A DNA stretch of 6,182 nt, taken from positions 1 to 6,182 of the forward strand of contig CACZSJ010000169.1 of NCBI GenBank assembly GCA_902783825.1. The letters are read 5' to 3'. Of the stretch, positions 1 through 5,993 are shown in pieces. The translations under genes were made by a program, and so were the position numbers. Position 1 is the first letter of the stretch, and every line of letters starts with the position of its first letter. Source of the DNA: Oscillospiraceae bacterium (GTDB taxonomy: Bacteria; Bacillota; Clostridia; Oscillospirales; Oscillospiraceae). The notes under the pieces were generated by a model. That model saw only the letters and a program-made list of their open reading frames with translations, was not told the DNA's origin and did not search any database.

Positions 1-530
1 CCGGAAAACGACACACACATGGCGCCGTGTACAAAGGCCTCCAGGCGCAGCTCCGGCGCGGTGTTGGCGCGGATCTGGCGAATTTCTTCCAGACTGGTTT
101 CCCGGGCCAGCACAACGGTATCGGCCCCCAGCGCATACAGCGCATTGGCTGTTGCGCTGTTGCGCACGCCAAACTGGGTGCTTACATGCAGGGCAAGCCT
201 TGGCGCATGCCTTTTTGCCAGCTCCATGACACCCAGATCCGCAACAATCAGCGCATCCACCGCCGCTTCCTGGAGAAAGGAAAGATACGCAGGAAGGAGC
301 GAGAGTTCTTCCTCAACAGGCAGGGTGTTGCAGGTCACGTAGAGCTTCGCACCTGCTGCATGCGCAACAGAAACCGCCTGCAAAAGCGCATCATCCGAAA
401 AACTCACCGCAGCAGAACGCATGCCAAACTGTCGCCCTGCCAGATACACTGCGTCTGCACCGTATTGCAGCGCCATTTGCAGGCGCTCCAGATCCCCAGC
501 CGGGGCCAGCAATTCTGGCTTATGATCCAT
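1..530 (-). CDS. U32 family peptidase / RNA hydroxylation protein, N-terminal part (runs off left edge)
   Basis: The first 176 codons of a U32-family gene are present, open to the window edge. The protein begins MDHKPELLAPAGDLERLQ, the usual 'LLAPAG' opening, followed by QYGADAVYLAG (residues 22-32) and STQFGVRNS (117-125). The window ends inside the family signature: EAFVHGAMCVSFSG starts at residue 164, and its Cys172 is one of the conserved cysteines. Characterised relatives (RlhA, TrhP, UbiU/V) are mostly iron-sulfur proteins of tRNA, rRNA or quinone hydroxylation rather than proteases, so a role in RNA hydroxylation (TrhP- or RlhA-like) is inferred. The ATG at 528-530 overlaps the last 11 bases of mltG. 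Only a weak AGGA lies just upstream, so translation is probably coupled to mltG. In Bacillus subtilis the order is mltG(yrrL)-yrrM-yrrN-yrrO, with yrrN and yrrO being U32 genes; here no yrrM (trmR) intervenes. The short two-gene form and the long single-chain form cannot be told apart from this end. Confidence 0.9.
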   Translation of the reverse strand, partial: MDHKPELLAPAGDLERLQMALQYGADAVYLAGRQFGMRSAAVSFSDDALLQAVSVAHAAGAKLYVTCNTLPVEEELSLLPAYLSFLQEAAVDALIVADLGVMELAKRHAPRLALHVSTQFGVRNSATANALYALGADTVVLARETSLEEIRQIRANTAPELRLEAFVHGAMCVSFS

Positions 531-1857
531 AGTCCTGCGTTGCTACAAAGGCCTCAAACTCAGCAAAATTGGTGAAGAAGCGATGCATGCCGGTGTCCGT
601 ATCCAAGGTGAAGTAATAATAGTTGGTTTCCTCTGGACTCAAGGCCGCCATAATCGAGGCCTTGCCCGGATTGCAAATTGGGGTGGGCGGAAGACCCGTG
701 TGGTTCAAGGTGTTATAGGGGCTGTCCTCGGCAATCATTTCCGCCGTGGGCGCACCTTCGTGTTCTGGATGGGCATAAAGTATTGTAGATTCAAGACCCA
801 GAGGCATATTGGCCTTGAGTCGGTTATAGATCACCGATGCAATTCTGCCGCGTTCGATGTCGTTGGCGGCCTCCTTCTCAATCATGGATGCAATGATGAC
901 AACCTCCCGAATGGAAAGGCCCTGGTTGTCCGCAAGCTGCTGCATATCCGCTGTCCACACATAGTGGAAGGTCTGTAGAAACTTGTTGATGGCACTGGAT
1001 GCCTGCATTCCCACATAGAACTGATAGGTATCCGGGAACAAAAAGCCCTCAAGCCGCGATGCATCGCCGCTCTCCGTATCTTCAAGGAAGCCATAATTGA
1101 ACTTGTAATCTGCCGCGGCAGATACCAGCTCGTCAAAGCTGCTGACGTTGTTTTCCTCCAGTCGGGTAAAGATTTGTCGCATATTGAATCCCTCCGGGAA
1201 GGTAACATCGATGGTCAGCGCCGCGCCGGAGCCAGGCCGCATATTTTGCACCAAAGCCCGATAATCGAAACTGGACTGCAGCTCATATTCCCCGGGTCTG
1301 ACCTTCAGATCCGCATGAGAAAAACGGCAGAACGCTTCAAACAGCCACTTATATTGAATCAGACCGGCATCCTTCAATGCTTCCGCAACATAATCAATAT
1401 CTGCTCTTGTCACGCGCTCCGTCCCGGTTTTATTTCCTTTATCGTCAAAGGTGTCCACCGTCTCTGAACTGAAAATGCTCATGGGCAGTGTAACCTTTGA
1501 AGTAAAGTCATCCTTATTCAGCGCCAGCATGTCGCTTGCCGCCATCCAGGCCAGGCAAGCCAAAATTACACTTACACACAGCACAAAAACGAAATACATG
1601 ACGCCCCCCAGACAGCCGGAGCGATATTCATGGCTCTGGCGCACCGGATGGTAGTCCCGCTCGGATTCTTGATCCCCCGTATAGTTGTGTGCCTCCTGTC
1701 CTGTCTCATCGATCAGCAGCCGATCCATCACCTTGATGGGCGCAGCCTTCTCTTTGTCAGATAACTCAGATTTTTCACTGGCCACCATACGGCCGGTTTC
1801 CTTCTTTCCCTGATGCAGTCGGAATACTTCGTTGATTTTATCCAGTTCTTCAGCCAT
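520..1857 (-). CDS. mltG: Endolytic peptidoglycan transglycosylase MltG (YceG family)
   Basis: MltG is a membrane-anchored lytic transglycosylase that cuts nascent glycan strands and is thought to set their length and end elongation. The 445-residue product has a long, charged N-terminal tail (about residues 1-82) predicted to be cytoplasmic. One membrane segment follows (about 84-107, GVMYFVFVLCVSVILACLAW), then an extracytoplasmic YceG domain. Family landmarks are LEGFLFPDTYQF (269-280), IIASMIEKEA (321-330), SVIYNRL (341-347) and SPYNTLNHTGLPPTPICNPG (379-398). By alignment to Escherichia coli MltG, Glu327 is the catalytic acid. The usual GLPPGPI reads GLPPTPI here. The ATG at 1855-1857 has a good GGAGGT ribosome binding site 6 nt upstream (complement near 1863-1868). 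No convincing promoter was found in the 339-bp gap upstream, so either the promoter is atypical or tmk transcripts read through. The last 11 bases are shared with the U32 gene. Identification is secure; the cytoplasmic tail resembles nothing I recognise. Confidence 0.95.
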   Translation of the reverse strand: MAEELDKINEVFRLHQGKKETGRMVASEKSELSDKEKAAPIKVMDRLLIDETGQEAHNYTGDQESERDYHPVRQSHEYRSGCLGGVMYFVFVLCVSVILACLAWMAASDMLALNKDDFTSKVTLPMSIFSSETVDTFDDKGNKTGTERVTRADIDYVAEALKDAGLIQYKWLFEAFCRFSHADLKVRPGEYELQSSFDYRALVQNMRPGSGAALTIDVTFPEGFNMRQIFTRLEENNVSSFDELVSAAADYKFNYGFLEDTESGDASRLEGFLFPDTYQFYVGMQASSAINKFLQTFHYVWTADMQQLADNQGLSIREVVIIASMIEKEAANDIERGRIASVIYNRLKANMPLGLESTILYAHPEHEGAPTAEMIAEDSPYNTLNHTGLPPTPICNPGKASIMAALSPEETNYYYFTLDTDTGMHRFFTNFAEFEAFVATQDYGS

Positions 1858-1918
1858 ATTTGACCTCCCATGCGCTGAGTAACAGCAGCGTCAAATGCCG
1901 CATAAAATGGCACGAGCG

Positions 1919-1948
1919 TTGGAAAACGCCCTCTATTTTCTATATAAC
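1919..1948 (+). promoter_or_regulatory. Possible promoter of the Cys-Gly-rich small gene
   Basis: TTGGAA (1919-1924) is followed after 16 bp by TATATA (1941-1946), or after 18 bp by TATAAC (1943-1948). This is a fair match to a vegetative sigma-A promoter on the plus strand, 65-70 bp before the small gene's start. It is the only AT-rich block in the gap, but the -35 box is imperfect and the spacing is ambiguous. A sporulation-type promoter elsewhere in the gap is not excluded. Confidence 0.35.
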
Positions 1949-2014
1949 TCCATCTGCCCTCCGCGCGGGGCGGTCGGAGAATCAAAATCCATGGCGCGGA
2001 GAAAGGGAATCGAA

Positions 2015-2161
2015 ATGTTCTGCAACAACGGAAATAATGGTCTCTGGATCATCATTCTCATCATCATTCTCTTCGGCTGCAATGGCAACGGTTTCGGCTG
2101 CGGCTGCGGTTGCGGCTGTGGCTGTGAAAACAACAACTGCGGCTGCGGCTGCGGTTGCTGA
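2015..2161 (+). CDS. Small Cys-Gly-rich protein with hydrophobic segment (48 aa)
   Basis: This is a short gene of unknown function on the strand opposite its neighbours. The product starts MFCNNGNNGLW, has a hydrophobic run IIILIIIL (residues 12-19), then FGCNGNGF, a GC block (GCGCGCGCGC, 28-37), the spacer ENNN and a final CGCGCGC (42-48). Eleven of 48 residues are Cys and 13 are Gly. The ATG at 2015 is preferred because AAAGGGA sits 6 nt upstream. An in-frame ATG at 1991 would add MARRKGIE, but its GGAG is about 11 nt away. Clostridial genomes contain similar tiny proteins that automatic pipelines have named 'chorion class high-cysteine' proteins; I recall the label but cannot check the match. 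The hydrophobic run is short for a full membrane span. Plausible roles, all inferred, are a spore-coat or envelope component cross-linked by disulfides, or metal binding. A matching UUCG terminator directly after the stop supports a real, separately transcribed gene. Confidence 0.75.
   Translation: MFCNNGNNGLWIIILIIILFGCNGNGFGCGCGCGCGCENNNCGCGCGC
2048..2071 (+). repeat. Exact 12-bp tandem duplication encoding the hydrophobic segment
   Basis: The 12-mer ATCATCATTCTC occurs twice head to tail (2048-2059 and 2060-2071) and encodes IIIL-IIIL in the small Cys-Gly protein. The copies are identical, including third codon positions, which suggests a recent slippage or duplication event rather than selection on the protein alone. 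Confidence 0.9.
2096..2158 (+). repeat. GGCTGC-type hexamer repeats encoding Gly-Cys dipeptides
   Basis: Five Gly-Cys hexamers lie at 2096-2125 and three more at 2141-2158, separated by codons for ENNN-Cys. The first three hexamers of block one (2096-2113) are base-for-base identical to block two (2141-2158), an 18-bp direct repeat with a 45-bp period. Such runs are prone to replication slippage, and any change of a whole hexamer keeps the reading frame. Confidence 0.85.
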
Positions 2162-2174
2162 ATCAATCCCAAGC

Positions 2175-2198
2175 GGGGCTTCTTCGGAAGCCCCTTTT
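2175..2198 (+). terminator. Intrinsic terminator with UUCG tetraloop after the Cys-Gly gene
   Basis: A perfect 8-bp stem (GGGGCTTC 2175-2182, GAAGCCCC 2187-2194) is capped by TTCG with a C-G closing pair, an exceptionally stable tetraloop. TTTTACTTTTG follows on the plus strand. The stop codon of the small gene is 13 bp upstream. Read on the minus strand, no T-run follows the hairpin, so it should not stop transcripts leaving tmk. The plus-strand T-run overlaps the tmk stop codon (2197-2199). Confidence 0.88.
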
Positions 2199-2871
2199 AC
2201 TTTTGTATGCAGCTGAGAATTGCCTCATAGATTTCATCATTCTTTTCCAGAAGATCCCGTTCTTTTCCATCCTTCTGAAACGGGATCCGCGTCCAGCCGT
2301 AATAGCTGGCCGCAAGATTAGCCGTTTTCAAGCACCGCTCCAGATAAGCGATGTCCTTTTCATGGATATCCGCCGACGTGTGGTTCTTTTCTTCGCGGCG
2401 GCGCATCCGTCGGATCGCCGTCTCCAAGTCTACGTCCAGATAAATCACCAAGTCCGGCTCCGGTAAACCCATTTTCCCATATTCCAGGTCGGAAAGCCAG
2501 TTAAAAAAAGCCGGAAGCTCGGATTCCGGGCATTTTGCCCCCTGATGGACTGCGTTGGATGTGGTGTAACGATCGGATAGAATCAAGCCGCCTGCTTCGT
2601 ACAGTTTTCCCCATTCCGTTTTATACGCGGCATAGCGGTCTACCGCGTAAAAGGTGGAAGCTACATAGGCGTTAACATCGCTGGGATTTTTTCCGAATTC
2701 ACCCGCAAGATACATCCGGATCAGTGCGCTGCTGTCTTTCTCATAACGCGGAAAGACAATATGATTATAAGCGATTTGCTCCCGTTCCATTCGCGCACAC
2801 AGGCGTCGGTATTGAGAGGACTTTCCGCTGCCGTCAATTCCCTCCAGAACAATCAGCTTTCCCTGAGCCAT
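2197..2871 (-). CDS. tmk: Thymidylate kinase (dTMP kinase)
   Basis: Tmk phosphorylates dTMP to dTDP with ATP in the cytosol, an essential step toward dTTP. The 224-residue product has the P-loop GIDGSGKS (residues 11-18), the DRY motif that helps bind the nucleotide (SDRYTTSNAVHQG, 99-111) and PDLVIYLDVD (139-148). An arginine-rich LID region (about 154-172, RRMRRREEKNHTSADIHEK) follows. It is slightly longer than the usual 205-215 residues. The segment FPRYEKDSSALIRMYLAGEFG (40-60) replaces the REPGGT motif of E. coli-type enzymes, marking a distinct clostridial-type subgroup. A related deoxynucleoside kinase is the main alternative. The ATG at 2869-2871 has a GGAG about 7 nt upstream. It lies 39 bp after the sirtuin stop with no minus-strand terminator between, so the two are probably cotranscribed from the promoter at 3660-3688. 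A small hairpin (2891-2904) lies in the gap. Confidence 0.92.
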   Translation of the reverse strand: MAQGKLIVLEGIDGSGKSSQYRRLCARMEREQIAYNHIVFPRYEKDSSALIRMYLAGEFGKNPSDVNAYVASTFYAVDRYAAYKTEWGKLYEAGGLILSDRYTTSNAVHQGAKCPESELPAFFNWLSDLEYGKMGLPEPDLVIYLDVDLETAIRRMRRREEKNHTSADIHEKDIAYLERCLKTANLAASYYGWTRIPFQKDGKERDLLEKNDEIYEAILSCIQK

Positions 2872-2910
2872 GACCGTCTCCGTTCCGCCGTGCCGTACAC
2901 GGCATTTTCT

Positions 2911-3627
2911 TTATATCTGACTGAACACTTCCCCAATCTTTTCATGAATGATCAGATTCGCGTAGTGATCGTACGGCGTCTCACTGAGATTCACCAGCAC
3001 AAGCTTGTCTCCCCGATAGTAGTTGATCAAGCCCGCTGCCGGATACACATTCAAAGAAGTTCCTCCGATAATCAGAATCTCTGCATTACGGATATAATGG
3101 ACAGCCTCCGAGACCACATCCTGATCCAGCGGCTCCTCATACAGCACAATATCCGGACGGATAACGCCGCCGCAGGAGCAGCGCGGCACCCCATTGCCCT
3201 GGTTCATTTGCTCCTGGGGATAGGGACGGCGGCAGCGGGAACAATAGGCGCGCAAAATACTGCCGTGTAGTTCCAGTACGGTCTTGCTGCCTGCAGCCTG
3301 GTGCAGCCCGTCAATGTTCTGAGTCACCACCGCGCGCAGCTTCCCTTCTCGCTCCAGCTCCGCCAGGCGCAAGTGAGCGCGGTTGGGCTCTACTCCGTCG
3401 ATTACCAGCTTTTCCCGGTGAAAACGGAAATACTCCTCAGGATACCGCTCAAAGAAACTGTGACTCAAAATGGTCTCCGGCGGGTATTTCCACTGCTGAT
3501 TATACAGGCCGTCAACACTGCGAAAGTCCGGTATTCCGCTTTCCGTGCTGACGCCGGCACCTCCAAAGAAGACAATGTTGTTGCTCTCAGCGATCCAGCT
3601 TTTCAGCTTCAAAATATTCTCGTTCAC
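2911..3627 (-). CDS. cobB: NAD-dependent protein deacylase, Sir2 family (sirtuin)
   Basis: Sirtuins remove acyl groups from lysine side chains, using NAD+ and releasing nicotinamide and O-acyl-ADP-ribose. The 238-residue product is a minimal bacterial sirtuin. Visible motifs are the NAD-binding GAGVSTESGIPDFRS (residues 23-37), TQNIDGLHQAAG (102-113) and the catalytic His121 in ELHGS. A zinc site is formed by Cys129, Cys132, Cys150 and Cys152, and IIGGTSLNVYPAAGL (186-200) follows. The usual FGE after RPDIV reads YEE, as in many clostridial homologues. By alignment with SIRT5 and CobB, the Tyr and Arg that favour succinyl and malonyl groups appear as Phe67 and His70, suggesting a deacetylase (inferred). 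The start is GTG at 3625-3627, chosen because AGGAGG lies exactly 6 nt upstream and no better ATG is near. It is the first gene after the strong promoter at 3660-3688 and probably shares a transcript with tmk. Acetyl-CoA synthetase is a classic substrate, but no acs or acuC gene is in view. Confidence 0.93.
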   Translation of the reverse strand: MNENILKLKSWIAESNNIVFFGGAGVSTESGIPDFRSVDGLYNQQWKYPPETILSHSFFERYPEEYFRFHREKLVIDGVEPNRAHLRLAELEREGKLRAVVTQNIDGLHQAAGSKTVLELHGSILRAYCSRCRRPYPQEQMNQGNGVPRCSCGGVIRPDIVLYEEPLDQDVVSEAVHYIRNAEILIIGGTSLNVYPAAGLINYYRGDKLVLVNLSETPYDHYANLIIHEKIGEVFSQI

Positions 3628-3633
3628 AGGCAG

Positions 3634-3639
3634 CCTCCT
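3634..3639 (-). promoter_or_regulatory. Ribosome binding site fixing the GTG start of the sirtuin gene
   Basis: The minus strand reads AGGAGG, then CTGCCT, then GTG AAC. A full-consensus Shine-Dalgarno at 6-nt spacing supports initiation at the GTG codon (3625-3627) rather than at an internal codon. Confidence 0.85.
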
Positions 3640-3659
3640 GTCGTGTGTAATTGTCAGGT

Positions 3660-3688
3660 ATTATACACCACCGCCGGATAAATGGCAA
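3660..3688 (-). promoter_or_regulatory. Sigma-A type promoter of the sirtuin-tmk unit
   Basis: On the minus strand TTGCCA (3683-3688) and TATAAT (3660-3665) are separated by exactly 17 bp. The -10 box is perfect and the -35 matches four of six. Transcription should start near 3653, giving a leader of about 25 nt before the GTG start. It lies just downstream of the terminator of the preceding gene, which makes sirtuin-tmk its own unit. Confidence 0.85.
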
Positions 3689-3730
3689 GCAATGCCAGCC
3701 TCAGAGTCGTAGTTTATGAAATCTTAAGAA

Positions 3731-3763
3731 AACGCCACGTCAGAAAAGCTCCAACATGGCGTT
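3731..3763 (-). terminator. Hairpin terminator after the cyclodeaminase-family gene
   Basis: AACGCCA (3731-3737) pairs perfectly with TGGCGTT (3757-3763), and the stem can extend inward through further Watson-Crick and G-U pairs on the minus strand. Read on the minus strand the stem begins 5 bp after the stop codon (3769-3771) and is followed by TTCTTAAGATTT. The T-run is interrupted, but position and stem strength fit a terminator closing the prfC unit. On the plus strand CTTTCTT follows, but no plus-strand gene is upstream. Confidence 0.75.
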
Positions 3764-3768
3764 CTTTC

Positions 3769-4374
3769 TTACACTGCAAGTCTTGCGAGAATGCGATCAT
3801 ATACAGGCTGGACCTGCTCCAGGGTGATTTCATTTTCTCTCCGGCTGACAAAGCGATAAGTTTCATCCGTGCTGTTTGCGCTCATCCCCAGAATGTAGCG
3901 CATGGCAGTGCGCAGCGCGCCCATGGAAAGCTCCGCACTTTCCAGTACATACGGCTTTGCTTCGGGGGTACAGATTTCAGACAGTTCCTCCAACAAATCC
4001 AAGGTATTGCGCTGCATATTGACGATTTCCGAGCATATGCTCACCGCAGACTGTGAGCCAGCTTCGATGCGCCTGGGATCGCCCATCTGCTGCGCCTTAC
4101 GCAGAGGTCCACGGCATCGCACGTCTTCATCAATCAGGTGCACCATGTATTTGTAAAGGACTTCGCTGTTGTGCAGAATGTATTCCAGCTTATCGTCTGT
4201 GCTGCTGTTTGCAGCCGTTATGCGCGCGGCCCTGGACAGCAGCGATGCGGCCAGCGCCGCGCACATCGCAGCAGCTCCTCCCGCATCCAGTCGACTCTCC
4301 GGATCTGCCAAGCATGCGCTAAACTCTTCCGCGTCCTTTTTCTTAAACACTTCTACTTTAATGGTTCCCGCCAT
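3769..4374 (-). CDS. Cyclodeaminase/cyclohydrolase family protein, divergent (FTCD_C-like)
   Basis: The 201-residue, mostly helical product matches the family of formiminotetrahydrofolate cyclodeaminase and methenyl-THF cyclohydrolase FchA in length and layout. It has an early EEFSACLADPESRLDAGGAAAMCAALAASL-type region (residues 16-45), then DDKLEYILHNSEVLYKYMVHLIDED (60-84), and a long C-terminal helical part. Family members usually carry a PGGGS-type glycine loop in the first region; here it is LDAGGAA (29-35), lacking the proline, one glycine and the serine. The following segment, with DEDVRCRGPLRKAQQMGDPRRIEAG (82-106), also diverges from the usual 'DxxAF...A..LP' pattern. Folate activity is therefore uncertain, and a non-catalytic or altered role is possible. 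The ATG at 4372-4374 has GGGAGGT 6 nt upstream. The gene begins 15 bp after the prfC stop, so it is probably cotranscribed with prfC, and it ends at the hairpin 3731-3763. No histidine-degradation or folate genes are in view to support a metabolic role. Confidence 0.75.
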   Translation of the reverse strand: MAGTIKVEVFKKKDAEEFSACLADPESRLDAGGAAAMCAALAASLLSRAARITAANSSTDDKLEYILHNSEVLYKYMVHLIDEDVRCRGPLRKAQQMGDPRRIEAGSQSAVSICSEIVNMQRNTLDLLEELSEICTPEAKPYVLESAELSMGALRTAMRYILGMSANSTDETYRFVSRRENEITLEQVQPVYDRILARLAV

Positions 4375-4389
4375 AACGGCACCTCCCGA

Positions 4390-5982
4390 TCAATCCCGAT
4401 TGAATTCGCGCAGCAACAGCCCAGGGTTCTTATCCAGAGCCCAATTAACACACCAGGGAGAGGTAAAAAGCAATAAGTTGTTGCCTTTAAAATCCTGCAC
4501 CCATTTGGTATCGCTGGTGAGGTTAAGCGACCGGATATCCACATCATCGTTTTCTACCCAGCGCAGCAATTCATAAGGCATAGGTCTGCGACGGATATCC
4601 ACTCCATACTCGGTTTTGAGCCGATATTCCAGCACTTCAAATTGCAGCACGCCTACCACGCCTACAATGACTTCTTCCACACCAGTGTTCGGCTCATGGA
4701 AAATCTGAATCGCGCCCTCTTGGGCAATTTGCATGATGCCCTTTTCAAATTGCTTGCGCTTCATGGTATCCACGCGCTCCACCGCGGCGAAATGCTCAGG
4801 CGCGAAGGTAGGAATGCCTTCAAAACAAAGGCTCATCCCTTTTTCGCAAATGGTATCGCCAATGGAAAAGATGCCAGGATCGAAAACGCCAATGATGTCG
4901 CCGGCAAAAGCCTCATCAATAATAGCTCGGTCCTGGGCCATTAATTGCTGCGGCTGCGCCAGACGCAGGGTCTTATTCCCCTGCACGTGAAGATACTCTC
5001 TGTCTCTCTCAAAGCGCCCTGAGCAAATTCGCATAAAAGCAATTCTGTCCCGATGCGCCTTGTTCATGTTCGCTTGGATCTTGAAAACAAATGCAGAGAA
5101 GCGTGGGTCCATGGGATCTACAACTTCTTCTCCCGAAGTCCGAGGAAGAGGCGGCATTGTCAGGTGGAGAAAACTCTCCAAAAAAGGTTCTACGCCAAAA
5201 TTGTTCAAGGCTGAACCGAAGAACACTGGGCTGAGTTTTCCCTGCCGCACCTGCTCCAAATCGAATTCATAGCCTGCGCCATCCAACAATTCAATATCAT
5301 CTGTCAGCGTCTGCCGCAAGCGGTGGCCGATCAGCCCGTCTAACTTTTCGGTCTCTTCCAGACTGCACGCAACAGCCTGTATCCGATCTTGTCCCCGGTG
5401 AAATTCCTGAAACGCCAGGATTTGTCGATTCTCCCGGTCATACACGCCTTTGAAATCATGCCCGCAGCCGATGGGCCAGTTCATGGGATACGTGCCGATG
5501 CCAAATTCATTCTCAAGCTCTTCCATCAGATCGTAAGGACTGCGCGCCTCCCGATCCAGCTTATTGACAAACGTAAAGATGGGAATGTGCCGCATGGCAC
5601 AGATTTTAAACAGCTTGCGCGTCTGCGGCTCGATGCCTTTGGCAGCGTCGATCACCATGACCGCAGAATCCGCCGCCATCAAGGTGCGATAGGTGTCCTC
5701 CGAGAAATCTTGGTGGCCCGGTGTATCCAAAATATTGATGCAATATCCCTCGTATTCAAACTGCATCACAGATGAGGTGATGGAGATTCCTCTTTGCTTT
5801 TCCAACTCCATCCAGTCTGACACCGCGTGACGAGCCGTTGCCTTTCCCTTCACCGATCCGGCAAGCTGGATGGCGCCGCCGTATAAGAGCAGCTTTTCTG
5901 TCAGCGTTGTTTTTCCGGCGTCCGGATGCGAAATGATCGCAAAGGTTCGCCGGCGCTGGATTTCCTGTTTCATATCAGACAT
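4390..5982 (-). CDS. prfC: Peptide chain release factor 3 (RF3)
   Basis: RF3 is a ribosome-bound GTPase that speeds removal of RF1 and RF2 after peptide release. The product is 530 residues, full length for the family (529 in E. coli). G-domain motifs are SHPDAGKTT (residues 18-26, P-loop), EKQRGISITSSV (61-72, switch I, including the conserved Thr69), DTPGH (86-90), NKLD (140-143) and SAL (257-259). Domain II follows with FVFKIQANMNKAHRDRIAF (298-316), and the C-terminal domain has VGVVGVLQFEVLEYRL (440-455). The ATG at 5980-5982 gives MSDMKQEIQRRR; an in-frame ATG three codons on (5971-5973) is an alternative, and an in-frame TAG 18 nt upstream rules out a longer form. There is no Shine-Dalgarno at normal spacing before either ATG; a good AGGAGT sits farther up, beyond a hairpin (see 5994-6016). 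It is the first gene after the promoter at 6036-6064 and is followed closely by the cyclodeaminase-family gene. Confidence 0.97.
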   Translation of the reverse strand: MSDMKQEIQRRRTFAIISHPDAGKTTLTEKLLLYGGAIQLAGSVKGKATARHAVSDWMELEKQRGISITSSVMQFEYEGYCINILDTPGHQDFSEDTYRTLMAADSAVMVIDAAKGIEPQTRKLFKICAMRHIPIFTFVNKLDREARSPYDLMEELENEFGIGTYPMNWPIGCGHDFKGVYDRENRQILAFQEFHRGQDRIQAVACSLEETEKLDGLIGHRLRQTLTDDIELLDGAGYEFDLEQVRQGKLSPVFFGSALNNFGVEPFLESFLHLTMPPLPRTSGEEVVDPMDPRFSAFVFKIQANMNKAHRDRIAFMRICSGRFERDREYLHVQGNKTLRLAQPQQLMAQDRAIIDEAFAGDIIGVFDPGIFSIGDTICEKGMSLCFEGIPTFAPEHFAAVERVDTMKRKQFEKGIMQIAQEGAIQIFHEPNTGVEEVIVGVVGVLQFEVLEYRLKTEYGVDIRRRPMPYELLRWVENDDVDIRSLNLTSDTKWVQDFKGNNLLLFTSPWCVNWALDKNPGLLLREFNRD

Positions 5983-5993
5983 ATCTGCAACAT

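Noticed and set aside
27..575. 182-residue plus-strand open frame.
   Set aside because: It lies opposite the U32 coding sequence and the mltG end, whose products match known families. It is a shadow frame without family features.
1913..1931. Imperfect hairpin (GGGCGTT / AACGCTC on the minus strand, loop TTCC) upstream of mltG.
   Set aside because: The stem is short with a G-U pair, and there is no T-run or known riboswitch pattern. It overlaps the candidate plus-strand promoter, so function cannot be argued.
1933..2172. Minus-strand frame with a PQ-repeat protein (PQPQPQ...).
   Set aside because: It is the antisense reading of the Gly-Cys hexamer repeats. The plus-strand frame has a ribosome binding site and a terminator; this one has neither.
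2891..2910. Hairpin TGCCG-TACA-CGGCA followed by TTTTCTTT on the plus strand, between the sirtuin gene and tmk.
   Set aside because: The T-run lies on the plus side only, where no gene precedes it. For minus-strand transcripts it lacks a T-run, so it is not a convincing terminator; the 5-bp stem may be chance or an intercistronic structure.
2761..3270. 169-residue plus-strand open frame across tmk and the sirtuin gene.
   Set aside because: It is antisense to two well-identified genes and crosses their boundary, with no ribosome binding site or recognisable motif.
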